Assembly (NCBI GenBank): GCA_029261855.1
Contig: JAJDAN010000054.1
Coordinates: 99,233 to 163,232 of the forward strand
Length of the DNA stretch: 64,000 bases
Reading direction: 5' to 3'
Origin: Deltaproteobacteria bacterium
GTDB lineage: Bacteria > Myxococcota_A > UBA9160 > UBA4427
Shown: in pieces, positions 50,697 to 59,950 of the stretch
Numbering within the stretch: position 1 is the stretch's first letter
Layout of the letters: the number at the start of each line of letters is the position of its first letter
Made by a program: the position numbers and the translations under genes
Notes under the pieces: generated by a model
The model's input: the letters and a program-made list of their open reading frames with translations, nothing else
The model's database searches: none
Told to the model about the DNA's origin: nothing

Positions 50697-53600
50697 CAGA
50701 GCCGCCTCTTAGTTGCCGAGCACCTGTGCGGCCCCGGTGAACGGCGTCGGAGCGCACAGATTGCGGACATCTGCAGGAGCGCCGCCAAGACCGACATTGC
50801 GATCGTTGAAAGCGCCGGAACCGGGCGAGGCATGAGACCCATCGTGAACTGGCGGCTCGAAGAGGGCAGCCGATTCCCGCCGCCGGTGGCACAGCCGGGC
50901 GCGTCGTAGGGCGTTGCAGTGATCGCGTGAGGTCCGTCGAGATCGAACTCCGGCCCGCAGACATTCTGACCCGGACTGAGACCCAGCGCATAGGGAGCGT
51001 TGTTCTCGCAGATCTCCGTCACGGTTCCGTCGGGGGCCTCGTGCACGAACCTCACGCTGGCGGTGGCCGGCTCCGCGGGCAGCTCGATTCCGAAGCAGTC
51101 GCAGGGCCACTCTTCCCGCACGATGTTGTCGCCCGAGGACAGGTCCGAGCTGATCGCCTTGTAGTGCGGGGCCTTCACCGAAACGAAGCAGCCGTCGAGC
51201 CCCTTGCCGGCCCAGAACGTCAGCTGGAAGTCGCAGACGTCTCCGACCCCGTCCCCATCGTCGTCGAGCTGCCCGGGATTCGCGTCGAGAAGGCAGTTGT
51301 CGAGGGCGTCCGCCCACTCATCGCCGTCCCCATCCGCCAGGTCGTTGCACGCGTCACCGACGCCGTCGGAATCCGCGTCTTCCTGGCCGGGGTTCGCAGC
51401 CCCTGGACAGCTGTCCAGCGAGTCGGACCACTCGTCTCCGTCGAGGTCGTCTACGTCATTGCAGGCGTCGCCGACGCCGTCGTAGTCCGTGTCTTCCTGA
51501 CCGGGATTGAGTGCTCGGGGACAGTTGTCCTGCCAGGCTGGAACGCCGTCTGCCTCTGTCCACGAAACGATGTGCAATCCCCCGGCTGCCCCGGAGCTGC
51601 TACCCAGGACCGTTCCATTGTCCAGAATCGCGAATCCCTCGGAACGCCCGAACGGCTCGTGGGAACCGAGATCGATCATCGAGTGGCCATCCCAGACGAT
51701 CGCGTGTTGCTCGCCCGTCAAGGTCTCGGCCGATCCTGTCACCCACCCGGACGAGTTGACGTCCACCCCAGCGGACTTGCCTCCCGGGAAGAGCTCACCG
51801 AGGTCGATCATCGAGCTGCCGTTCCAAAGGAACGCATGAACCGGAGCGCCACCGGCCTGATCTGACGAACCGGCAACGAAGCCGTTCTCGGACACGCCGC
51901 GCCCAAAGGATCGTGCACCACCGAGCGTGCCGAGGTCGATGAGCGTGCCGTGATCCCACAAGACTGCGTGGACGTCACCGCCGACGACCGCGTTCGAATA
52001 GCCGACCACCAACCCGCTATTCGAGATACCCGAACCACTCGACAAGTCTCCGCCCAGGGTTCCAAGATCCGTCATGGTGGCGCCGTCCCAGTAGAAGGGG
52101 TGGCGCTCACCTGTCGGCGTGCGAGACGAGCCCGTTGCATGACCCAGATCGTTGATGGCCTCTCCGTCCGATCGTTCGCCGCCGAGGGTTCCGAGATCCG
52201 TCAGGCCCGACAGGGATCCGACGAACGCATGGGTCGCGCCGGCAGAATTGACACCCGAACCGGTGACCATGCCCGATTCGTTGATTGCGCGACCGCGGGT
52301 GGACTCCCATTCGTCCGTCGGTAGCGGGACGACACCTCCGTAAGCCTGCGCGACGACGACCTCACCATCCCTGAACCCTGTCACCTGGAGAGAGGAGTTG
52401 ATGTTCCCACTAAAGAGAATCGGAGAGGGCCCATGGTCGGTCAGAATCCACCCGTCGGCGTTCTCGACGTAGCAGGCATCGCCGGTGCCATCGAGGTCGA
52501 CGTCGGCCTGGCCGGCGTTGGGCACTTCCGGGCAGTTATCTATGGAATTCACCACGCCGTCCACATCCCAGTCGTCGCCGGGCATGAGCACGAAGATTCG
52601 TCCAGTGCAGGCCATCACGCAGTCGCCGCCGCCGTGGGCGAAAGCGTTCTCGAGCAGGTCCCCGGATTCGAGCATTCCAGAAAGCGTCCCAGACTTCTGC
52701 GTGAGCAGGCCGTAGGGAACGGGTACTCCGTCGACTGTGAAGTCGGTCCCGAAGATGCGGATCCTGGAATCGTCCCGCGCGCCGAAGCTGACGAACTCGT
52801 TAAGGGTCGCCCCCGAGAAGTCGATCAGCCCCTGCCCTTCCGCGATCATGTTCCACCGGCCGGGGATCTCATAGTAGCCGTCGGATACCACCGTCGGGTA
52901 CGCGAAGATCCTCCCGCCTGAGACAGAGGCATATCCCGCGACCCGCATCCCAGCCGGCTCGTTGAGGCCACCGGACATCCGCAGCGTCCCACTGACCTTG
53001 ACCGGCCCGTAGTAGCCGGCGGAACCCCCGACCTGCTCGAGCGCAGCGGACGCCAACACCGAGACGAACCCGAGGTCGCCGGTCGTATCCAGGACCACCA
53101 TTCCTCCCGCAATCCCGAGTTGTGTCGCGTATCCATGCATTTCGACGAGCGCATCATCTTCCACCAGGAGGCTCGCCCCATCCAAGATGCCGTGGAAGAT
53201 CAGGTGCGCGTTGCCCGAAGCGCGGGCGAAGTCGTAGGTTCCGTACGCGATGACAGTCGATTGGTCCAATGCGTACAGATCGTCGCAATAGTCACACTCC
53301 GTCACCGTCAGGGTCGAGGAATCGAAGCCCCTGAAATCGCCGCTCTCGTATCCCTGAGCGAACACGCTGGAGGTGCCGTAAGCGGAGACGGAAGCGTAGA
53401 TCCAGGCGCGCACAGTGGCCGACGAGGAGTCCCTTGCCTCCAGGTGTTCCAGCACGTCGCCCTCGAAGGTCGACGTCTCGTGCACGAAGACCGTCTTTGC
53501 CACGCCGGACACCGCTGTCGGCGCGCCAGGCGCGACGCACGGATACTCCACGGTCGCGTCGCATCCCGCATTGTTCACGAACAGCCGCCGGTCGCTGTAC

Positions 53601-54202
53601 GAGGGGATGTTCACCACGTTTTCCGGGTTCGGCGGAGCCAGCCCGTTGTTGATGACGATGTCGTCCGGAATCAGCATCCCGGCTGCAACCGGATCGAACC
53701 CGGCCGGGAAGGTCGTCCAGCTGCTGTAGAACGCGCCCGTCAGGTTCACCGACGAGAGATCTGCCGATTCGAGGCTCGCGCCCTCGAGGTTGGCTCCGCT
53801 CAAGTCTGCGCCAGCTAGAACGGTGCTGGCCGGGAGGTACACCGCGGGAAGATTGGCGCCTGTCAGCGTCGCAGCCGACAGATCGGCCCCACTGAATCCC
53901 ACCCCTTCCAGATTCGCGCCGGACAGGTCGGCGCCCGAGAGTCGCGAATCCCGCAGGCTCCCGCCCCGGAAGTTCACGCCGGCGAAATCCGCCAGGACGA
54001 GATCTGCGTTCCGGAGACGGATTCCGGGGGCGATGATCCCCGGCATCAGATCCGGTCCCGAGTACGCGTGATCCCCAGGCGGATCCAGCTGCTGGATGCT
54101 GGGGACGACCGTGCCGTCGACCTGCTGGTAGCTCGACGCACTGGAGACCGCGGGAGCAACAACGAGAACACCCACCAACCAGAACAGAATGGGGCGACAC
54201 AT
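50696..54202 (-). CDS. Giant exported protein: pentapeptide, HAF and thrombospondin-3 repeats
   Basis: 1168 residues from the ATG at 54202. Signal peptide, then pentapeptide repeats (ADLSGANLEGVGF and similar) at about residues 65-160; a parallel-beta-like region to about 530; one calcium thrombospondin-3 repeat (DWDVDGVVNSIDNCPEVPNAG); HAF repeats (TDLGTLGGERSDGEAIND) at about 620-840; three more thrombospondin-3 repeats (EDTDYDGVGDACND) to 960; and a 130-residue Cys-containing domain. The last residues (VPALSTIAMSVLAALLQ...CALRRR) form an IPTL/VPxxx-like sorting tail. Probably a calcium-stabilised surface protein. Confidence 0.85.
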   Translation of the reverse strand: MCRPILFWLVGVLVVAPAVSSASSYQQVDGTVVPSIQQLDPPGDHAYSGPDLMPGIIAPGIRLRNADLVLADFAGVNFRGGSLRDSRLSGADLSGANLEGVGFSGADLSAATLTGANLPAVYLPASTVLAGADLSGANLEGASLESADLSSVNLTGAFYSSWTTFPAGFDPVAAGMLIPDDIVINNGLAPPNPENVVNIPSYSDRRLFVNNAGCDATVEYPCVAPGAPTAVSGVAKTVFVHETSTFEGDVLEHLEARDSSSATVRAWIYASVSAYGTSSVFAQGYESGDFRGFDSSTLTVTECDYCDDLYALDQSTVIAYGTYDFARASGNAHLIFHGILDGASLLVEDDALVEMHGYATQLGIAGGMVVLDTTGDLGFVSVLASAALEQVGGSAGYYGPVKVSGTLRMSGGLNEPAGMRVAGYASVSGGRIFAYPTVVSDGYYEIPGRWNMIAEGQGLIDFSGATLNEFVSFGARDDSRIRIFGTDFTVDGVPVPYGLLTQKSGTLSGMLESGDLLENAFAHGGGDCVMACTGRIFVLMPGDDWDVDGVVNSIDNCPEVPNAGQADVDLDGTGDACYVENADGWILTDHGPSPILFSGNINSSLQVTGFRDGEVVVAQAYGGVVPLPTDEWESTRGRAINESGMVTGSGVNSAGATHAFVGSLSGLTDLGTLGGERSDGEAINDLGHATGSSRTPTGERHPFYWDGATMTDLGTLGGDLSSGSGISNSGLVVGYSNAVVGGDVHAVLWDHGTLIDLGTLGGARSFGRGVSENGFVAGSSDQAGGAPVHAFLWNGSSMIDLGELFPGGKSAGVDVNSSGWVTGSAETLTGEQHAIVWDGHSMIDLGSHEPFGRSEGFAILDNGTVLGSSSGAAGGLHIVSWTEADGVPAWQDNCPRALNPGQEDTDYDGVGDACNDVDDLDGDEWSDSLDSCPGAANPGQEDADSDGVGDACNDLADGDGDEWADALDNCLLDANPGQLDDDGDGVGDVCDFQLTFWAGKGLDGCFVSVKAPHYKAISSDLSSGDNIVREEWPCDCFGIELPAEPATASVRFVHEAPDGTVTEICENNAPYALGLSPGQNVCGPEFDLDGPHAITATPYDAPGCATGGGNRLPSSSRQFTMGLMPRPVPALSTIAMSVLAALLQMSAICALRRRSPGPHRCSATKRRL

Positions 54203-54419
54203 GGCTTCACCCGCCGAAGACAACGCGAACGATCACTCTACAGGTACGCCAAGCCCGGAATCAACCGCCCATGGACGTCACTCAAACAGGGCATGCGAAA
54301 CGCTGCATCAAGGGGGGGGCACGCAACTAGCAACACCAGGCGCTGTTGCCGGATGGATCGAGTGGGGACCGGCGGAGTTCCTGGCGGCGGGTGCGCCCTA
54401 GCTCCGCAGCCCTCGCAAG

Positions 54420-55415
54420 CTACCGGCGGAGACGCAAGACCCCGAACGACCCCAGGCCTGCGGCGAGCAGCCAGCCGGCGATCGGGCCTAGCAGCGGTAG
54501 CGGAACGGGGATCGGGGCTTCCGCGGCCAGCCGGAGCCCATGCCAGGTCGGCCCGCCCCCCGGCGCGCCGGTGGCCAGCTTGTCCCAGCCCATGGGGCTC
54601 GTGCCGTGGGTGTACGTCCCGCCGAGCACCCCCCGGAAAGACCCTTCTCCACCGAAGTCGATGATCACCTCGACCCACTCAGCCAGGTTGCCGGCCTGGT
54701 GGAAGGTTCCGACGGGACTCGGAGAGTTGGGGTAGCTGCCTGCAGCCACGGTCGCGTCCACGACGTCGTCGCAGTTGGCCGCGTTGGCGCCCGGCCCCGG
54801 TACGCTGCAGGTGGGCGGCGTATCCGAGCCGGTCGGGAACGCGTAGTAGCCCATCGATCCCGGATCGTAGAAAGCCGCCTTGTACCACTCGTCGAGGCTC
54901 GGCATGAAGAAGCGCGCACCCGGGTTTCGCGTCACCGTGTTGCTCGCGACGCCTGCGGGAGTCAGCGTGTAGGCGCCGTCCTCGGTGGTCGAATCGTCCT
55001 GTGCGCCACTCGGCTGGTCGTTGTGCAGCCAGTTCGCGAATCGAGTTCCCATCCAGAACGAGACGTCGTTCACGGGCATTTGTTCCTGGCCGGGCACCAC
55101 GCTGTAGGCGTAGCTTCCGCTCGAGCCCGTTCGAACGATGCCCGTGGCCGAATAGGGGTACAGGCCGTGGTTGTCGGTGACCGCCACGGCGTTCAAGAAC
55201 GCCACGTACTGGAGATTCGTGATCTCGTACTTCGAGATCCGGTACTCGTAGTCGACAGTGCCCCGGAAGCAGCCGGCCCAGCGGGTGTCGCAGGGGTTGC
55301 CCGGGTTGGAGACGGTCACCCAGTCGATCTCCACCTGAGCCGAGGCGGGCGAGCCGAGCAGCGCGAGCAGCAATCCGCTGAACAGGATCGATCGCTTCCG
55401 GGTCCGGGTCCGCAC
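54420..55415 (-). CDS. Exported FGE/SUMF1-domain protein with VPLPL-type sorting tail
   Basis: 331 residues from GTG 55415 (GAGGAGGG upstream); ATG 55466 is an alternative. Signal peptide ends GSPASAQ. The body follows the formylglycine-generating-enzyme fold: YEYRISKYEITNLQYVAFLNA, MPVNDVSFWMGTRFANWL, FFMPSLDEWYKAAFYD, GNLAEWVEVI. The active-site cysteines of true FGE were not seen, so it is probably not a sulfatase activator. The C-terminus VPLPLLGPIAGWLLAAGLGS then arginines is a VPLPA-CTERM-like signal. Confidence 0.82.
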   Translation of the reverse strand: MRTRTRKRSILFSGLLLALLGSPASAQVEIDWVTVSNPGNPCDTRWAGCFRGTVDYEYRISKYEITNLQYVAFLNAVAVTDNHGLYPYSATGIVRTGSSGSYAYSVVPGQEQMPVNDVSFWMGTRFANWLHNDQPSGAQDDSTTEDGAYTLTPAGVASNTVTRNPGARFFMPSLDEWYKAAFYDPGSMGYYAFPTGSDTPPTCSVPGPGANAANCDDVVDATVAAGSYPNSPSPVGTFHQAGNLAEWVEVIIDFGGEGSFRGVLGGTYTHGTSPMGWDKLATGAPGGGPTWHGLRLAAEAPIPVPLPLLGPIAGWLLAAGLGSFGVLRLRR

Positions 55416-55842
55416 GATTCCAGCCCTCCTCAGGAGACACGCGCTGCAGCAGGGCCACCTTAACATGGGCGGGCGCGCGATTGGAACCGTGGTTCAAAGC
55501 GCAACGTGCGGCCCACGGACAGCCTGCCAGCATCCGCACGCACGGAGTCGACTTTCTCCCCGCGCGGTGGGCCGACCTCCGCACCGGCTGGGGGCGCATG
55601 CGCCGGCCCTCGAAGCGGCCGGAAAAGCCCAATGTGTCGGGCTTACGTGGCGCGCGCGTGCGCCTACTTCTGGGAGACGGCCCCGCACCTCGCTCGCGAC
55701 CCGCGCCGGGCCTACGACGTCGCCTCTCGCGGCGCCGACCACGCCGCCGCGACGTACGCGATTCTCGCGAACCGGCCACCGTCGCTCTCGAAGGGGTTTT
55801 CTAAGAACTCCGAGGGAAGTACATACTCGGCGTGGATGCGTG
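55416..55842. other. Intergenic stretch without a supported gene
   Basis: A 74-codon plus-strand frame at 55632-55856 (starts MCRAYVARACAYFWE) has plausible composition and GGAAAAG upstream, but no homology that I recognise. I do not call it. No RNA gene or convincing hairpin seen. Confidence 0.4.
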
Positions 55843-56091
55843 CTACCCGGGCTTGAGAGAATAGGTTGCCCGATAGGACACCTCGCCGTTGATCTGAATG
55901 TGCTCGGCGACGCGCGCCGAGGTGAGCACGCCGAGGCGAACTGCCAACCCTATGGCGTCCTCTGTCTGCTTCTTCCGAACGGAGGGGCCAACCTTCGCGC
56001 GATGGGCGATCTCTCCTCTCAGGCAAACGAGCCCATCCAGGGGCGATCGAGCTTCGGGAGCTGGAACCCTTCGCCCTGCGAACTCGTCTGC
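55843..56091 (-). pseudogene. HEPN-like gene remnant (C-terminal part only)
   Basis: Directly after the TAG of the next gene and in the same frame, 82 codons read PLDGLVCLRGEIAHRA...LGVLTSARVAEHIQ before a stop at 55843. LRGEIAHR has the Arg-x4-His spacing of HEPN ribonucleases of the RiboL-PSP type. There is no start codon, so this is a remnant or read-through part. Confidence 0.5.
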
Positions 56092-56643
56092 CTACTCCTT
56101 GGTCGAGAGAACGCGGTCGATCAGCGGCACGTAGCGTCGGTCGATCTCGGCGAAAAAGTCCTCGGTGCCCGACGGCAGGGGGGTATGGATGCCGCGCTGC
56201 TCCTGCCACGCCCGAATAAAGCCGACGAAGATCTTGGCAACTTCAAAGGAGAGGACTGTGAGATCATCAGCGAAGGACCTCGCGACCTTGCGCCCCTCAA
56301 GTTCCCGCATGTCCCAGCCGGGAACATCGTGAACTCGATGGATCAGCGTATTCCTCTTCTCGATGAAGTCGGAGAGGAGCGTGTCGAGGTCGCCGCGCAC
56401 GGTAGCCCGCTTTCGAAGCTCGCCCACGAAGTACCCGATCGTCTTCCGACGTTCGCGTGACTGCTGGGCTTCAAGTGTCTCTATCGTAAGCGGCGCATCA
56501 CCCTTCTGAACGACGAACGTCATGCATAGACGGAGCACGTCCTCGGCACCTTGAGCCACTAGAACTGCGGTCCCGATCGCCGCGAGGACACGCTCTTCAT
56601 CGTACTCGGCGGGATGGGACACTCCGGTCGACGTTCTCGCCAT
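56092..56643 (-). CDS. HEPN-like domain protein
   Basis: 183 residues, largely alpha-helical. The segment FIEKRNTLIHRVHD holds Arg97-Asn98-x3-His102, the RNxxxH signature of HEPN ribonucleases found in toxins and defence systems. No nucleotidyltransferase (antitoxin) partner was seen beside it. It lies in the low-GC island before the GTPase operon. RNase activity is inferred from the motif only. Confidence 0.65.
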   Translation of the reverse strand: MARTSTGVSHPAEYDEERVLAAIGTAVLVAQGAEDVLRLCMTFVVQKGDAPLTIETLEAQQSRERRKTIGYFVGELRKRATVRGDLDTLLSDFIEKRNTLIHRVHDVPGWDMRELEGRKVARSFADDLTVLSFEVAKIFVGFIRAWQEQRGIHTPLPSGTEDFFAEIDRRYVPLIDRVLSTKE

Positions 56644-56827
56644 TAGCGGACCCGGCGGTTAGTGGTGAGCGCCGGCCCGGGGAGGTTGAAGACCCCACCA
56701 CAGACCAGAGGGTACCACGAGCCGGCCGTGGGGCCGGACGTCCCGAACCGGCAGCGGTTCCCCCATTTTCGGGGCACGCAGGGCGCTCGACTGCTGGAGC
56801 GCCGATACTAGGCCGCGCCGCAACCTG

Positions 56828-57244
56828 CTAGGAAGCCTTCATCGGGGCGGGTAGGCAGCCCGCGACCGCCAGCACCGCGAGGACAGCGACGACGATCGTG
56901 AGAGCCCAGGGGATATAGAAGCCGATCAGCCTACGCTTGGTACCTGATGGGCCAGCTCGCTCGTCGATAATCGAAACCGGATGTGCGCTGTCAGACTTGA
57001 GCTCATCGATGATGAGGTCCAGCTTACGTTGTGCTCTCTGAACGGTCAGCGTGAGACAGAAGAGGACGGCGGTCCCTATCGAGAGCACAAACTGAAGATG
57101 CCAGTACTGCCCAACGGTGAACATCCCCGTGGTGATGAGCGAGAAGAGCAGAAGGATGTAGTTGAAGCGGCCGTTCAGCAGCGTCTCGATGAACGCTCGC
57201 TCTTGGCTCATATCCCAGGACTTCGGTGAGGAACCGGCTGTCAT
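56828..57244 (-). CDS. Small membrane protein with two or three transmembrane helices
   Basis: 138 residues. Helices at about residues 27-45 (RFNYILLLFSLITTGMFTVG), 50-66 (LQFVLSIGTAVLFCLTL) and 112-130 (WALTIVVAVLAVLAVAG), with a charged cytoplasmic loop between the last two. The ATG at 57244 has GGGAG upstream. The layout is like small membrane partners of defence genes, but no family is recognised. Confidence 0.6.
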   Translation of the reverse strand: MTAGSSPKSWDMSQERAFIETLLNGRFNYILLLFSLITTGMFTVGQYWHLQFVLSIGTAVLFCLTLTVQRAQRKLDLIIDELKSDSAHPVSIIDERAGPSGTKRRLIGFYIPWALTIVVAVLAVLAVAGCLPAPMKAS

Positions 57245-57633
57245 ACGGATTCTCCCGCGGCCTACTTACCCCATTGGCCCGCGAGGAAGGCTACAACAGA
57301 GAAACCCAGATCCGGACGCCCAGTTCGGGTGATACTGCAGCATGACGCGGCTGCGATCAGCCACCGGAACGCCCGAGCCCGGCGATGTCGAGCGAGCCGC
57401 GGCGTGCGCGGCCCTTGCCCAGGAGCACGACCCAAGTCTCATCCCGGCCGCCCCCCATTTGGGGTAGGCACGAGGCCGCGATGCTGCATCCATTCAGTCC
57501 AGCCGATCGGCGACGATCCAGTCTCTGATGTGCTGCTCGGGCGGCGCCGCCGTGGCGGGTCTGTTGGTCCTAGCTGGGACTCGGTCGGCCGCACAACCCT
57601 GGCAACCTGAATCGCGAGCTAGCCTCACCAGAT
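57245..57633. other. Intergenic stretch upstream of the GTPase operon
   Basis: 389 bases without a supported gene. It should contain the promoter of the five-gene operon at 57634, but I cannot point to clear -35/-10 elements. No RNA gene or direct repeat seen. Confidence 0.5.
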
Positions 57634-58899
57634 ATGCGGTTCCTTCACCTGTCAGACATCCACTTCGCCGACTTCGACGGCTCACCCGATACGGATCTGG
57701 AGGGCGCGGTTCGAGGAAGGATGCTTGAAGACATTCGGACGATGACGGAGCTGCGGGGGAACTCGGATGCGATCCTCGTCGTCGGGGACGTTGCGGCCAA
57801 GGGAACCCAGACAGAGTACGAGGTCGCAGCCAAGTTTCTGGACCGAGTGTGCGAGCTTGCGGGTGTAGCTCCCGATCGGGTGGCCTGCGTTCCGGGGAAC
57901 CACGATGTCGATCGGACCGCGCAAGGACCGCTACACGCCGCGGCCCGGTACCAGCTTCGCGGTGTAGAGGCGCCCAGTATCTCCGACACACTCCTGCGCC
58001 TGCTTCAGGACGACGAGGGTGCGCAGACTATTCTGCGCCCGTTGCGGGCCTACAACGACTTCGCACTCCGCTACGGCTGCTCCCTGAGCGAGTCATCGCT
58101 CCTCTGGAAACCGAAGGTACTGAGCCTCGGGGATCGCAAGCTTCGGCTCCACGGAATCACGTCAGCATGGATCTCTGACGCGAGCGACTCCCCGGAGAAG
58201 GATGAGCTCAAGAACGTAGTGGGGTTGTTCCAGCTCGCCCAGGTCGCAGATGAGCCGAATACGATCTCAGTGGCACTCTGCCATCATCCCCTTCGATGGA
58301 TTCGCGATGCAGAACTCGTGAAACCGTGGCTTTCTCGCGCACAGATCGTGTTGACGGGCCATGAGCACGCGCCCGGAATCGAGGTATCGCCTGACGGAAC
58401 GTCGATCTGGATCGCCTCTGGCGCAGTCAACCCGGTTCGAACCCAGGCAGGGTGGATTCCCGCATACAACCTGATCGAACTCGAATCGGTCGGCGAATTG
58501 CTCGACGTCAGGGTCTACGCGCGATCCTGGCAACGTGAGAGGGCGGAGTTCGGACCCGACACCTCGTCGGGCCGGCCGGCGTCCCATAGGCTCCGGCTGG
58601 CGCGCCTGCCGGGCGAGCAAAGGGATTCTGATATGGCACCCTCAGACCATCGGGTGCCTCCCGCGGGAATGGCGGTTGTGCCTCCCGAGCCGGAGCCCTT
58701 CGTGTCGGATGAACGCCAGATGGTCTATCGCGTGATGCGCGCCAGCCCGGATGCCCGCCGTCGTGCTGCCCGTGAGCTCAACCTCTTGCCGCCCAACAGC
58801 GAGGACATGGACGGCCTCGAGATGGACCGGGAGTTGCTCCGCCGCGCCCTTGAGGAAGGGACGCTCGCCGCCCTAGATGAAAGGATTAGGAATGCCTGA
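57634..58899 (+). CDS. Calcineurin-like metallophosphoesterase, presumed effector of the GTPase system
   Basis: 421 residues. All five metal motifs are present: SDIH (Asp8, His10), GD (51-52), GNHD (88-91), CHHP (217-218) and GHEH (242-245). After about residue 300 the catalytic fold ends; a Pro-rich linker leads to a helical tail (MVYRVMRASPDARRRAARELN...) of about 60 residues that looks like an adaptor. First gene of an operon with GASH-like, two GTPase and GAP1 genes. A phosphodiesterase acting on nucleic acid or nucleotides is likely; the substrate is unknown. Confidence 0.88.
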   Translation: MRFLHLSDIHFADFDGSPDTDLEGAVRGRMLEDIRTMTELRGNSDAILVVGDVAAKGTQTEYEVAAKFLDRVCELAGVAPDRVACVPGNHDVDRTAQGPLHAAARYQLRGVEAPSISDTLLRLLQDDEGAQTILRPLRAYNDFALRYGCSLSESSLLWKPKVLSLGDRKLRLHGITSAWISDASDSPEKDELKNVVGLFQLAQVADEPNTISVALCHHPLRWIRDAELVKPWLSRAQIVLTGHEHAPGIEVSPDGTSIWIASGAVNPVRTQAGWIPAYNLIELESVGELLDVRVYARSWQRERAEFGPDTSSGRPASHRLRLARLPGEQRDSDMAPSDHRVPPAGMAVVPPEPEPFVSDERQMVYRVMRASPDARRRAARELNLLPPNSEDMDGLEMDRELLRRALEEGTLAALDERIRNA

Positions 58900-59950
58900 G
58901 GACAGCTCCAGCGAACAACTCTCACGGTGGCTCAGGGAGGTACAGCTTGAGCCCGGCGGTGCGAGACAGGCTGCGATTGAAGAGGCGTCGACGCTACTGG
59001 CGAAGTCGCTGGCAGGTGGGGACGTCTTGGACATGGTCCTGCTCGCCCACGGGCATGAGCGAGGGACGGCCTTCGGGCAGCTCAGCAATGCGATCCGCGG
59101 AAGCGATGAGACTTTCGGGGGCAGACCCGACGACCTCGACTCCAAGATCGCAGCATGCGCGACTGTGGCAGCTGTCTTGGCCGGAAACTCCAAGTCTGCT
59201 TCGATCGCATCTCAGGGTGTCCGGTCGGCACAGTGGTTGGGCTTGGCTCCAGCGGTATCGGACCTACCGGATCTGGGGCATAGCTCAGCAGCAAGGCGAT
59301 CTGAGGCGCTTCGTGGGCGGCGGACGAAGTGGCCAGCAATCGGCGACGACGAATTCAAAGGGGTCCCGAAGTTCGACGCGGAAGGCCAGGAAGGTCAACC
59401 GGCAACGCAGCAAGACCTAAGAAAGCTGCGGGATGCAAGCGCAGGCGCAACGCGAGCGCTTCGCATGGGGCAACAGTCACTTCTTCGAGCGCTCTCTGCG
59501 CGGCTGGCAGCGGCAGACGAAGAACTAGATCTCCTCTGGTGGGCGTTCACGGGCTACAGCGAGTTGGCACATAAGCCGTGGGCGGAGGTGATGCCTGAGG
59601 CGGCACCAGTGCTCTGCGGCATTGAGTTCGCTCAAAAGCTGAGATTCGAGCTCGAGATCCCGTCCACGGAGGCGCTTCTTGCCCGGATGCTCGGCGGAGG
59701 CTCCGACGACACAATCGAGCTAGCCACCTCGGTCGAATCTGCCGGCCGACTCGTCGCTTCAACGGCGCTGCCCGATGGCCACCCACTGCTCCCCGTTCTG
59801 TCGAGCATTTCCGAGTTTCGAGCGCTTGATGGGGATGAGTCCTGGAAGGGGAGCGTTGGGCGCTGGGAAATCGTGCCGACCCACAACACCACGAGGTTGG
59901 CGCTCGCGCTTCAATGCGCGAGGGAATGCGTACTCTCGGAGAACCTCTGA
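58892..59950 (+). CDS. All-helical GTPase-associated protein (GASH-like)
   Basis: 352 residues from ATG 58892, which overlaps the phosphoesterase stop by 8 nt and has AGGA upstream. Predicted nearly all alpha-helical, with an N-terminal SSSEQLSRWLREVQLEPGG and the middle TGYSELAHKPWAEVMPEAAPVLCGIEF that fit the GASH family known from comparative genomics of GTPase-associated conflict systems. No catalytic motif. Probably a scaffold or sensor linking effector and GTPases. Confidence 0.75.
   Translation: MPEDSSSEQLSRWLREVQLEPGGARQAAIEEASTLLAKSLAGGDVLDMVLLAHGHERGTAFGQLSNAIRGSDETFGGRPDDLDSKIAACATVAAVLAGNSKSASIASQGVRSAQWLGLAPAVSDLPDLGHSSAARRSEALRGRRTKWPAIGDDEFKGVPKFDAEGQEGQPATQQDLRKLRDASAGATRALRMGQQSLLRALSARLAAADEELDLLWWAFTGYSELAHKPWAEVMPEAAPVLCGIEFAQKLRFELEIPSTEALLARMLGGGSDDTIELATSVESAGRLVASTALPDGHPLLPVLSSISEFRALDGDESWKGSVGRWEIVPTHNTTRLALALQCARECVLSENL

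Noticed and set aside
50696..54202. CRISPR-like repeats in the repetitive exported genes
   Set aside because: The repeats are coding HAF, pentapeptide and calcium motifs with varied DNA; no constant repeat and spacer lengths.
55632..55856. Small plus-strand coding frame
   Set aside because: No family, partial overlap with the HEPN-like remnant on the other strand, weak start context.
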